Shown here: positions 1 to 6,747 of the stretch, one piece after another
Layout: each line of letters starts with the position of its first letter
How positions within the stretch are numbered: position 1 is the first letter of the stretch
Source: Klebsiella pneumoniae
GTDB taxonomy: Bacteria; Myxococcota_A; UBA796; SXON01
Assembly (NCBI GenBank): GCA_945862325.1
Contig: CAMAXZ010000021.1
Location: 1-64,000 of the forward strand
Direction: 5' to 3'
DNA: 64,000 nucleotides
The notes under the pieces: model-generated
Seen by the model: the letters and a program-made list of their open reading frames with translations, nothing else
Database searches by the model: none
Told to the model about the DNA's origin: nothing
Program-made: the position numbers and the translations under genes

Positions 1-1226
1 CGCAGCGCGGCGCGGGCGCGCGAGAGGCCGGGCGCGCCCGGCCACCGCGCCGCCGCCTCGGCGACCGCGTCTCGCGCGTACGCGAGGTCGGGGTGCGGGT
101 CGTTTCGGAGGTGTCGTTCGGCGGCATCGAGCAGGCCGAGCGCGACGCCGGCGCCAGGTGGGAGGTCGCCGGGCGAGAGGTCGATGCGTCGTGGCTCCGC
201 GTCGGCGCATCCGCCGAGGGGGGCCGCGACGCCGCCCACCGTCGCCCAGACCCGACCGTCTCGAACCGCGAGGGCCACGTCCACGCCGGACAGCTCGCCG
301 AGCACCTCGGCGAGCAGCGCGGAGACGCCGACGCTCCCGCGACCCAGCCGCAGCGCCGCGTGGGCGTCGCCGCTGACGGCGGGGTGGCCGGCGGCCGGCG
401 GGTCGGCGCGTGGGTGGAGGATCGCGGCGCGGACCCGGGCCGGGCGGCGAGGGGAAGAGACGCCCCGGATCCACCCGACAACGGCGGCGAGCTCGTCGCC
501 GAGGTGCTCGGGGTGCGGGGAGAGGAGGCCGACCGCGCGTCGGCACGCGGCGAGGTCGGCCGGCCCGTCCGGGTGTTCCGCGAGCAGGACCGGCGACGCG
601 GGCTCGTGCCCGGCCCCACGCGCGACCTCCCGCAGCAGCGGCGCGGGATCGCGGTCCTGGCGCCAGGCGTCGCGCACCCGCGTGTCCTCCGCGCCGTGTT
701 CGATCGCCTCCGCGGCGGGCAGGTACGCGCTGACGTCCCCCGCGGCCGCGAGGGCGACCGTGGCGTCGTCGAACAGGCCGTGAACGGCGACCACGCGCGC
801 GCGCTCTGTCCACTCGACCCCGTCGTCGCCGTCGTTCGCGGCGGACCAGAAGGCGCGCCGGTCGGCGGGGGCCGTGGCCGGTGAGGTGAGGACGGCCTGG
901 ACGAGCCCGCGCGTGTCGGCCCCGCCGGCGTCGAGCCATCGCAGCGCGGTCGCCCGGCGCTGCGGGGGCGCTCCGACGTCGAGCGCGATGGCGCGCAGAA
1001 CGGGGATCGAGAGGGCGCCGATCGACGGGGCGCACGAGGGAGGACGGTCCTGCTCGAGCGCGGCGACGGCGCCTACGGTGGTCACGCAGCCGGCGGCGGG
1101 CGGAGCGCTACGAAGCGTGGCCCGGGCGAGGCCCACCCACCGGGTGGAGGCGTGCAACGACCCGACCGTGATGGCCGCGACGACCGCGACTGCGAGCGTC
1201 GTGTTCCAGGCGAGTCGTCGATTCAA
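1..1226 (-). CDS. Membrane-anchored protein of unknown function (truncated by window edge)
   Basis: A reading frame stays open on the minus strand from a TTG at 1226 to the left edge of the window, about 408 codons. The N-terminus is basic (LNRR) followed by a hydrophobic run (LAVAVVAAITV), so a signal anchor is likely. The rest is Ala/Arg-rich and includes Asp- and Glu-rich helical segments with no motif I recognise. There is no clear ribosome-binding site before the TTG, so the start is uncertain; no better in-frame ATG or GTG lies upstream. The C-terminus is missing. Long opposite-strand frames over this stretch are typical shadows of high-GC coding DNA. Confidence 0.6.
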   Translation of the reverse strand, partial: MNRRLAWNTTLAVAVVAAITVGSLHASTRWVGLARATLRSAPPAAGCVTTVGAVAALEQDRPPSCAPSIGALSIPVLRAIALDVGAPPQRRATALRWLDAGGADTRGLVQAVLTSPATAPADRRAFWSAANDGDDGVEWTERARVVAVHGLFDDATVALAAAGDVSAYLPAAEAIEHGAEDTRVRDAWRQDRDPAPLLREVARGAGHEPASPVLLAEHPDGPADLAACRRAVGLLSPHPEHLGDELAAVVGWIRGVSSPRRPARVRAAILHPRADPPAAGHPAVSGDAHAALRLGRGSVGVSALLAEVLGELSGVDVALAVRDGRVWATVGGVAAPLGGCADAEPRRIDLSPGDLPPGAGVALGLLDAAERHLRNDPHPDLAYARDAVAEAAARWPGAPGLSRARAAL

Positions 1227-1352
1227 GGGAGGACCAGGTGCGGACGCAGCATCGTGCGGCCGTGTGAGGTCGAACAGGACACGTGGGAACAGGCATGGAG
1301 CCGCGCCGTCGCCACGTCCGCACCTGGCAAGACGAGAGGGGGGGAGGAGGGA

Positions 1353-1386
1353 GGAGGAGTGCGGGGAGGAGTGCGGGGAGGAGCGT
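1353..1386 (+). repeat. Short tandem repeat, unit GGGGAGGAGTGC
   Basis: A 12-bp unit is repeated about 2.7 times within a purine tract that contains one run of seven Gs and several runs of three or four. The plus strand could form a G-quadruplex. It lies upstream of both divergent genes. Confidence 0.6.
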
Positions 1387-1635
1387 GGGCGTCGCCGCCC
1401 GGGGTGACCGAACTGTACCGCGACGCGCCGCGCCGTGCAACGAAAAACACGCAGGAAAGGTCAATGATCACAGGGATCTCGGGGTGTTTTCGTTGGCATG
1501 TCAATAGGTATGGACAACTGTGGGCACAACCGTGATGGCCGACCTTGATCGTCAGTAGTTCTGCGATGTGCGCTTGGGGACATCCGATCCGGCTTCGCGC
1601 GTCGTCGCCGAGCCCTCGCCGACGCGAACGCGTTG

Positions 1636-1652
1636 CCTGTGGACAACACAGG
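1636..1652. promoter_or_regulatory. Operator-like palindrome CCTGTG-N5-CACAGG
   Basis: This is a perfect 6-bp inverted repeat with a 5-bp spacer. It covers the position where the -35 element of the -10 box at 1659 would lie. A smaller relative, TGTG-GG-CACA, lies at 1519-1528. The placement suits repressor binding; the regulator is unknown. Confidence 0.4.
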
Positions 1653-1658
1653 GACGGA

Positions 1659-1664
1659 TACAGT
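1659..1664 (+). promoter_or_regulatory. -10-like box TACAGT, leaderless arrangement
   Basis: TACAGT lies exactly 6 bases before the ATG at 1671 and no Shine-Dalgarno sequence is present, which predicts a leaderless transcript. The same spacing recurs at several other genes in the window. Confidence 0.45.
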
Positions 1665-1670
1665 CTGTCC

Positions 1671-2639
1671 ATGACGTTGCGCGAGAGATTGCTGGGGACG
1701 CCGGAGGGCATGCCCGTCGCGCTGTGGTCCCGCCGGGCGGTGGTCGCGAGCGAAGCCTGGGTCACGCGCGCGGCGCGCGCGACGGTCGATCCGGCGGCGG
1801 CGGAGCCCCTCGCGGCCCTGTTGGACGATCCGCGCGCGGCGGTGCGGCGCGCCGCGGCAGACGCGCTCGGGCGCCTCGGTGAGCGTCGTGTACTGTCGAG
1901 GATTGAAGATGCGTTTGCGCGGGAGCGCACGCTCGAGGGGCGCCTGGCCCTCGCGGTGGCCGCGACGCGGATCGGCGGCGCGGCGGCCGCGTGGCGGGCG
2001 GCGCTGGCGGCCGTCGACGGGCGGCAGGTGCGGACGGAGGCCGGCATGCGCGCGCCCGGGCAGCTGCTCGATCATCCGCCTCTCACGGCGCGCTTCGACG
2101 TCGCGACGTCGGACGCTCCGGCGCTGCCGTCCGACGTGGACGACCCGGCGGCGCGGGCGGCCGTCGTCGCGGTGGCCGCGGCGCGTCGGCCGGAGGACTA
2201 CGCGCGCCTGCGTGCGTTCGGCGCTTCGGCCGGTCGGCGCGGTGCGCACGCGCTGTTGCTCGCGGCCGGGCTGCACGGCGACCCGCGCTGGGCCCCGGAT
2301 CTGGAGGCGGCGTTGCGCGCGATGGACGTGGACCCGGGCCGCGGGTTCACCCAGCGGCGCCTCGCGGCGCTCAGCCTTGGCCGGGTCGGGCTCCGCACGT
2401 CGGTGCCGGCGTTGCTCCGCGCGCTCGCCGTCGAGCGGCGCGACTACGAGGGGCGGCCCGGCGCCGGGATGGGGATCCAGTACCCGGTGCGCGCGGAGAT
2501 CCTCGTCGCCCTCGGCGAGATCGGCGACCCGCGCGTGGTGCCGACGCTCCGGGCCCACCTGAGGGAGACCACGGGCAGCGCGGTCGGCGGCCTGCACATC
2601 CCGGCGTTGGACGCGCTCGATCGACTTGGTGCACCGTGA
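1671..2639 (+). CDS. HEAT-repeat protein
   Basis: This 322-residue protein is rich in paired amphipathic helices. Repeats such as LAALLDDPRAAVRRAAADALGRLGE (about residues 40-65) and VLVALGEIGDPRVVPTLRAHL near the C-terminus are typical of HEAT or PBS-lyase-type repeats that form protein-binding solenoids. No catalytic motif is visible. I chose the ATG at 1671 because it has a -10-like box 6 bases upstream and because the upstream extension has non-coding character. The stop overlaps the GTG of the DUF309 gene by 4 bases, so the two are probably co-translated. The partner and role are unknown. Confidence 0.85.
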   Translation: MTLRERLLGTPEGMPVALWSRRAVVASEAWVTRAARATVDPAAAEPLAALLDDPRAAVRRAAADALGRLGERRVLSRIEDAFARERTLEGRLALAVAATRIGGAAAAWRAALAAVDGRQVRTEAGMRAPGQLLDHPPLTARFDVATSDAPALPSDVDDPAARAAVVAVAAARRPEDYARLRAFGASAGRRGAHALLLAAGLHGDPRWAPDLEAALRAMDVDPGRGFTQRRLAALSLGRVGLRTSVPALLRALAVERRDYEGRPGAGMGIQYPVRAEILVALGEIGDPRVVPTLRAHLRETTGSAVGGLHIPALDALDRLGAP

Positions 2640-2995
2640 GGCGGGGCATCCCGGTGGAGGTCGGGCTCGCCAGCGGACTGGACCTGTTCGACGCGACGCG
2701 CTGGTTCGAGGCGCACGAGGTCCTGGAAGACGCGTGGCGGCATCTGCCCAAGGACACGACGGACCGGCACTTCTTGCAGGGGTTGATCCAGCTTGCGGTG
2801 TGCTTGGAGCACACGCGGCGTGGCAACCCGCGCGGCGCCGCGGGCCAGCTCGTGAAGGCCCGCGCGCACCTCGCGGGAGTGCCCGACGTCTGGCGGGGGG
2901 TGGACGTCCGCGCGACCGAGCGCGCGTTCGACGGTTGGTGGTCGGCCGGGGCCTGCCTCGACGCGGCGCCGCGGCCCGTTCGTCAGGGGTTGTAG
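2636..2995 (+). CDS. DUF309 family protein
   Basis: This 119-residue protein carries the signature of the DUF309 family, an HxxxE-type core (FEAHEVLEDAWR, about residues 24-35) followed by FLQGLIQLAV. The family folds as a small helical bundle and its biochemical role is not established. The GTG start overlaps the preceding stop codon in a GTGA arrangement, so translation is probably coupled to the HEAT-repeat gene. The 3' end overlaps the convergent pilin-like gene by 13 bases. Confidence 0.85.
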   Translation: MRRGIPVEVGLASGLDLFDATRWFEAHEVLEDAWRHLPKDTTDRHFLQGLIQLAVCLEHTRRGNPRGAAGQLVKARAHLAGVPDVWRGVDVRATERAFDGWWSAGACLDAAPRPVRQGL

Positions 2996-3696
2996 CCCGC
3001 TCCGGAAGAGGCGCTCATCGAGGACGCGGACGCGGTCCCCGCGTCGGCTCCGGCCATCGCCGGGGCGCGCGTCGCCGTCATGCGGACCATGCCGCCGCGG
3101 GACACGAGCACCGTCCAGTCGTCCGGCACGCCGCGCACGCGCGCGCGCTTGTTCACGAACGTCACCGCGAGGTACCCCTCGGTCCAGAAGTCGGAGCTGG
3201 GGTTCTGCAGCATGCCGTTGGGGCCGAACACGAGGTCGTTCCCGTCGATCCCGGTGATCGCGCCCCAGTTGTCGATGGAGACCCCGCGCAGCTCGTCTTG
3301 CCCGTCCTCGGTGATCTCGACGGTGCCTTCGCCCGTCTGATCGTCGACCGTGTCGCCGGGGTCTTCCCACGGGAGGACGTCCCAGCTCGAGCTGTTGCGG
3401 CTCGCGTTGCCGCGTTCGACGTAGTACCGCCCGATCCCGCCACCGCCGTCGTCGGGGTTGGGGTCGTACTGGTCGAGCCGAATGCGGCACTGCACGTCCT
3501 GCGCGACCGCGATGGAGCGGCACGCCTGCGCCAACGCCGCGAACTCGCGTGCGGCCTTCTTCGTGCGCCAGCTCGGGACGAGCTCCGTGAGCATGGTGCC
3601 GCCGAGCGCCGCGAGCACGCCGACGATCGCGACCACGATGGAGATCTCGATGAGCGAGAGCCCCTTCCGCCGACGGGTCGTGAAGCGCGTGGTCAT
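2983..3696 (-). CDS. Type IV pilin-like / GspH-FimT-type pseudopilin
   Basis: This 237-residue protein has a classic class III prepilin leader: a basic stretch (MTTRFTTRRRKG), cleavage after Gly, then the hydrophobic helix LSLIEISIVVAIVGVLAALG with Glu at mature position 5. The remainder has Asp/Gly-rich loops and a Ser-rich C-terminus, like minor pilins or pseudopilins that cap type IV pilus or type II secretion fibres. It stands apart from any assembly ATPase or secretin. It is preceded by a 149-residue coding gene on the same strand with a 14-bp gap, and a TATACT box lies 6 bases before the ATG. Confidence 0.9.
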   Translation of the reverse strand: MTTRFTTRRRKGLSLIEISIVVAIVGVLAALGGTMLTELVPSWRTKKAAREFAALAQACRSIAVAQDVQCRIRLDQYDPNPDDGGGGIGRYYVERGNASRNSSSWDVLPWEDPGDTVDDQTGEGTVEITEDGQDELRGVSIDNWGAITGIDGNDLVFGPNGMLQNPSSDFWTEGYLAVTFVNKRARVRGVPDDWTVLVSRGGMVRMTATRAPAMAGADAGTASASSMSASSGAGYNP

Positions 3697-3702
3697 GACC
3701 GC

Positions 3703-3708
3703 AGTATA
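3703..3708 (-). promoter_or_regulatory. -10-like box TATACT, leaderless arrangement
   Basis: On the minus strand TATACT is followed by 6 bases (GCGGTC) and then the ATG of the pilin-like gene at 3696. The box fills the short gap after the upstream gene's stop codon. No Shine-Dalgarno sequence is present. Confidence 0.5.
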
Positions 3709-3710
3709 CG

Positions 3711-4160
3711 CTAGCCGAGGAGGGCGTCGCGAACGCGCTCGGCGCTCGCGCCACGCAAGCTCTCGGCCTTCTTCGTATGGAGCCGCGCGAGGATCTTCTC
3801 CGGATCCCCGCCCTCCTGCTTCACGGCGCGGTACGCCTTCTCGGCGAGCTGCAGTTCGGCGAAGCGCGACTTGACAAGGGTCCAGGCCTTCTTTTCGCGC
3901 TCCGCGACGAAGTGGTCCCGCACGCGCTCGAGATCCTGCGCGTCGCGCGCGCGCCCTTGGCCCCGGAGCTCCTTCGCCCGGGCCCCGGTGCGCGCCAACA
4001 GCTGGGGCATCGTGCCGTCCCGCGGCACGTCGCCGCCGAGCTCGCGCAAGCGGGCCACCCACGGGGAGGTGTGGGGGTTCGGCAGCTCGGCGGCTGGATC
4101 GGGTGCGTCGGGTCGGGCTTGCAGACCCGCCGTGGAGAGCGCGTTGCGGAGCAGGTCCAT
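3711..4160 (-). CDS. Conserved-looking hypothetical protein, helical
   Basis: This 149-residue soluble protein has an N-terminal region containing SPWVARLRELGGD and a charged helical C-terminal half rich in Lys, Glu, Arg and Ala (about residues 60-140). I do not recognise a family. I chose the ATG at 4160 because upstream residues look non-coding and the region shared with rpsD holds the divergent leader. It is divergent from rpsD and precedes the pilin-like gene by 14 bases on the same strand. Confidence 0.65.
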   Translation of the reverse strand: MDLLRNALSTAGLQARPDAPDPAAELPNPHTSPWVARLRELGGDVPRDGTMPQLLARTGARAKELRGQGRARDAQDLERVRDHFVAEREKKAWTLVKSRFAELQLAEKAYRAVKQEGGDPEKILARLHTKKAESLRGASAERVRDALLG

Positions 4161-4205
4161 GGGGGTCTCGCGGCTTGCGGGTTCAGCGAAACAGGTTAGC
4201 CGTCG

Positions 4206-4228
4206 GGGCCGCCCGAAACGGGTGGCCC
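4206..4228 (+). promoter_or_regulatory. Strong hairpin in the rpsD leader
   Basis: A 10-bp stem (one G-U pair) closes on an AAA loop: 4206-4215 pairs with 4219-4228. It lies about 70 bases upstream of the rpsD start and is not followed by a T-run, so it looks more like a regulatory leader structure than an intrinsic terminator. S4 is known to autoregulate by binding its own mRNA leader in other bacteria, so this is a candidate S4 target. That role is inferred. Confidence 0.45.
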
Positions 4229-4282
4229 GTCCGGCCCACGAGCTCGTCTCAACCCCCGGTAACGGATTCCAGTCACGCACCC

Positions 4283-4288
4283 AAGGAG
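4283..4288 (+). promoter_or_regulatory. Ribosome-binding site of rpsD
   Basis: AAGGAG lies 8 bases upstream of the ATG at 4297. It is one of the few strong Shine-Dalgarno sites in the window and fixes the rpsD start. Confidence 0.75.
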
Positions 4289-4296
4289 CCAATCAA

Positions 4297-4914
4297 ATGG
4301 CACGCTATCGTGGACCCCGGCTGAAGAAGTGCCGGCAGGTGGGCATGGTGCTTCCCGGCCTCACGAACAAGGGCGCGCTCAAGCGCCCGTTCCCCCCGGG
4401 ACAGCACGGCACCCGCCGCAAGGGCAAGCAGAGCGACTTCAAGTCACGCATGGTGGAGAAGCAGAAGCTTCGCTTCCACTACGGCGTCCTGGAGAAGCAG
4501 TTCCGGCGCTACGTCGCCGAGGCGTCCCGCCGCTCCGGCGAGGCCGGCCGCAACCTCATGACCATGCTGGAGTCGCGCCTCGACAGCGTCGTCTGGCGTC
4601 TCGGGCTCGCCGCCACCATTCCCGGTGCGCGTCAGTTCGTCGTGCACGGGCACATCGTGGTCAACGGCGTGCGGACCGACCGCCCGTCGTTCCAGGTCAA
4701 GGCGGGCGACCTCGTCGCCGTGCACCCGAAGAGCCGCGCGAAGCCGTTCGTCCAGGCCGCCCTCGAGATGGCCGCCGGCCGCGTCCGTCCCGGCTTCCTC
4801 GAGTTCGACCCGGCGATGGCGCAGGGCAAGATGGTGGTCAAGCCCGAGCGGGAAGATGTCCCGTTCGAGTGCAACCCGCAGGCCATCATCGAGTACTACA
4901 GCCAGCAGCTCTGA
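4297..4914 (+). CDS. rpsD: 30S ribosomal protein S4
   Basis: This 205-residue protein matches S4 from end to end: the N-terminal MARYRGPRLKKCR, the GQHG motif of the N-terminal domain, and the S4 RNA-binding domain (SRLDSVVWRLGLA then ARQFVVHGHIVVNG, about residues 90-125). S4 binds 16S rRNA early in small-subunit assembly. It is not flanked by rpsK, rpsM or rpoA, so it is a stand-alone copy outside the usual alpha operon. It has a strong AAGGAG site and a hairpin in its leader. The 3' end overlaps the convergent TetR gene by 19 bases. Confidence 0.98.
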   Translation: MARYRGPRLKKCRQVGMVLPGLTNKGALKRPFPPGQHGTRRKGKQSDFKSRMVEKQKLRFHYGVLEKQFRRYVAEASRRSGEAGRNLMTMLESRLDSVVWRLGLAATIPGARQFVVHGHIVVNGVRTDRPSFQVKAGDLVAVHPKSRAKPFVQAALEMAAGRVRPGFLEFDPAMAQGKMVVKPEREDVPFECNPQAIIEYYSQQL

Positions 4915-5498
4915 TCGATCGGTACGCCGTCGATACAGGCGAGCGCAACCCCGTGCGCGGCAACGGCCATTGCACGGGCGATCTCCGGCCTCCCTCTGGG
5001 GAGGCCGAGTCGTTTGGACGCTCGCACGAGCTCGCCCTCCAACGCGAGGCGCGGTGACGGCACGCCGAGGTGGTAGCCGTTCGGCCGGGTCCGGTGCGGC
5101 CGCCATCCCTCGCCGCTGACGAAGCGGTAGGTGTTGGCGCAGGACGTGGCGAACGCGATCCACGCGTCGGCGAGCCGCCGTGGCTGTCGGCGTGCTTCGC
5201 CCCGCGCCGCCTCGCACGCTTCGCGGAGGATCTCGTCGGCGACGGCGGCGCGCAGCTCGCGACGTGACCCGAAGTGGTGCACCAGCGCGGGCGCGGTGAC
5301 CCCGAGCTCGCGCGCCAGGCCGCGCAGGGTCAGCGCGTCCACGCCGCGCTCGGCGACGAGCTCACGCCCGCGGCGGATGGCGTACGCCCGCAGATCCCCG
5401 TGGTGGTAGGTCCCCTTCATCAGGGTGGGCTGCCACCGGCGCCGCGGAACGCGTGACAACGGTGTGACGGAGAGGTCGGTGGGGTCTGATCGGGTCAT
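4896..5498 (-). CDS. TetR family transcriptional regulator
   Basis: This protein of about 200 residues has an N-terminal TetR DNA-binding domain: YHHGDLRAYAIRRGRELVAERG, then LTLRGLARELGVTAPALVHHFGSRREL, a helix-turn-helix with the typical xHHFxxRxxL end. The C-terminal ligand-binding domain is divergent, as usual. Two ATG starts are possible: 5498, used here, or 5420 (MKGTYHHGD), where the family homology begins. A perfect palindrome TTTACG-A-CGTAAA sits immediately upstream of the 5498 ATG and probably mediates autoregulation. No divergent target gene is adjacent; the SDR gene upstream ends at 5585. Confidence 0.92.
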   Translation of the reverse strand: MTRSDPTDLSVTPLSRVPRRRWQPTLMKGTYHHGDLRAYAIRRGRELVAERGVDALTLRGLARELGVTAPALVHHFGSRRELRAAVADEILREACEAARGEARRQPRRLADAWIAFATSCANTYRFVSGEGWRPHRTRPNGYHLGVPSPRLALEGELVRASKRLGLPRGRPEIARAMAVAAHGVALACIDGVPIDQSCWL

Positions 5499-5499
5499 G

Positions 5500-5512
5500 T
5501 TTACGACGTAAA
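5500..5512. promoter_or_regulatory. Putative TetR autoregulatory operator
   Basis: TTTACGACGTAAA is a perfect 6-bp inverted repeat around one base, placed one base upstream of the possible ATG at 5498. Its position against a TetR-family gene is typical of a self-repressing operator. Confidence 0.5.
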
Positions 5513-5584
5513 GATAGCCCCACTTTTGGACGTGCGCCTCTGTGTCACCGAAGCGTCACATGGACGGCGTCCGCCGGAGGAGCC

Positions 5585-6406
5585 CTACTTCGCCTTGCGC
5601 TGGGCGCTGTCGACGACCCAGCGCGCCAGCCATGGCGCGACGCGCGCGGCGGCGAGGGTCATCTGGCCGTCGAAGCCCGGCACGATCTCGAACTGGCGGT
5701 TGGCGAGGCCGGCGAGCATCGTGTCCGCGACCGCCTCCGCCGTCATCGTCTTCACATTACCGGCGATCGCCTTGGTCTCTTTGGGCTTGTACTGGTTCTC
5801 GAAGGCGAGCTGGGGCGTGTCGGTGTCGGGCGGCAGGCACACGCTGACGTGGACATCGTGCGGCCACATTTCGCCGCGGAGCGCCTCGCTGAAGCCGACG
5901 AGCGCGAACTTCGACGCCGCGTAGGCCGTGTACCCGTAGATGCCGATCGCGCCCGCCATCGACGACACGTTGAGCACGGCGCCGCCGCCTCGCTTGACGA
6001 GGTGCGGCAGCACGGTGCGGCACATGTGGACGGTGCCGAAGTAGTTGATGTCCATCATCTCCCGGAAGTGCCGGGACTCGAGCTCGAGGAACCGGCCGGG
6101 CATGACGACGCCGGCGTTGTTGATGAGCGTGTCGACGGCTTGGGGTTTGAGGATCGCGCCGACCTTCTCCGCGACCGCGGCCTCGTCGGAGATGTCCAGA
6201 GCGAGGGTGCGGACGGTCGCGCCGGGGGTCGCCGCGAGGAGCTTGTCGCGCGCCTCGTCGAGAGGGCCGGCGCGACGGGCGATGAGGGTGACCGCCGCCC
6301 CGTGCTGCACGAGGCGCTTCGCCGCGGCGAAGCCGATGCCGCTCGAGCCGCCGGTGATGAGGACGGAACGTCCTTTGAAGAACACGTTCGCTGCGGGCAC
6401 GCTCAC
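5585..6406 (-). CDS. SDR oxidoreductase, 3-ketodihydrosphingosine reductase-like
   Basis: This 273-residue classical short-chain dehydrogenase has the NADP-binding motif TGGSSGIG (residues 18-25), NNAG (96-99) and the catalytic YAASK (162-166). ARR after the second beta strand favours NADPH. The C-terminal segment LPPDTDTPQL...ENQYKPKETK resembles the signature of eukaryotic 3-ketodihydrosphingosine reductase, which reduces the product of serine palmitoyltransferase. That suggests a role in sphingolipid-type membrane lipids, which several Myxococcota make. It starts with GTG overlapping the upstream lipoprotein stop (GTGA) and is the last gene of a five-gene operon. The substrate is inferred; a generic SDR role remains possible. 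Confidence 0.85.
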   Translation of the reverse strand: MSVPAANVFFKGRSVLITGGSSGIGFAAAKRLVQHGAAVTLIARRAGPLDEARDKLLAATPGATVRTLALDISDEAAVAEKVGAILKPQAVDTLINNAGVVMPGRFLELESRHFREMMDINYFGTVHMCRTVLPHLVKRGGGAVLNVSSMAGAIGIYGYTAYAASKFALVGFSEALRGEMWPHDVHVSVCLPPDTDTPQLAFENQYKPKETKAIAGNVKTMTAEAVADTMLAGLANRQFEIVPGFDGQMTLAAARVAPWLARWVVDSAQRKAK

Positions 6407-6747
6407 TCCACGGGGAGGGCGTCGTTATCGCACTCGAGCCACCAACGCAGCTTCTGTCGGTCGTCCTCGGAGGTTCCGCCGAGCGGCGGCATGGTCGGCG
6501 CGTCGCCGGTCGCGCGGGCGAGCACCCGATCGGCGAAGCGCCACACATCGCCCTCCGTGTCGAAGACGACGTCCTCTGGCGCGCCCTCCCGATCGTCCGT
6601 GGTGCTCGCGTGGCAGCCCTGGCAGCTCTCGGTGACGAAGGCACGGCCGAATGAGTCCCAGGTGACGACGGGGACGTCGTCGCAGGCCTCGTCCTCGGCC
6701 GCGGGCTCCTCGGCGCACGCGAGAAGACCGAGCAGCAGGACGATCAT
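6403..6747 (-). CDS. Small c-type cytochrome-like lipoprotein
   Basis: This 114-residue protein begins with a lipoprotein signal (MIVLLLGLLAC, lipobox Cys at residue 11) and carries one haem-binding CxxCH motif (CQGCH, residues 42-46). The spacing to MPPLGG (about 86-91), which can supply the distal Met, fits a mono-haem cytochrome c or the Planctomycete-type cytochrome domain. It overlaps the preceding DUF1501 gene by 4 bases and the following SDR gene by 4 bases. It probably works outside the cytoplasmic membrane with the DUF1592-like protein of the same operon. Confidence 0.8.
   Translation of the reverse strand: MIVLLLGLLACAEEPAAEDEACDDVPVVTWDSFGRAFVTESCQGCHASTTDDREGAPEDVVFDTEGDVWRFADRVLARATGDAPTMPPLGGTSEDDRQKLRWWLECDNDALPVE

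Larger units (their letters stand above)
1227..1670. other. Intergenic region between divergent units
   Basis: This 444-bp gap separates the truncated minus-strand gene from the plus-strand HEAT-repeat gene. It holds a G-rich purine tract with a 12-bp repeat (about 1337-1386), a relatively AT-rich stretch near 1440-1560, two TGTG...CACA palindromes (1519-1528 and 1636-1652) and a -10-like hexamer at 1659. The short open frames inside it have Arg-rich, atypical composition and I do not call them genes. Confidence 0.6.

Noticed and set aside
93-884. Long Arg/Gly/Ala-rich open frames on the plus strand
   Set aside because: They lie opposite a continuous minus-strand frame with better amino-acid composition and are typical shadows of high-GC coding DNA.
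1283-1507. Possible small protein in the intergenic region
   Set aside because: Arg-rich, no ribosome-binding site, no family resemblance and it runs through the G-rich repeat.
1511-1650. DnaA-box-like sequences near TATGGACAA and TGTGGACAA (possible origin)
   Set aside because: Only near matches to TTATCCACA on the reverse strand, no cluster, no AT-rich unwinding element and no dnaA, dnaN or gidA nearby.
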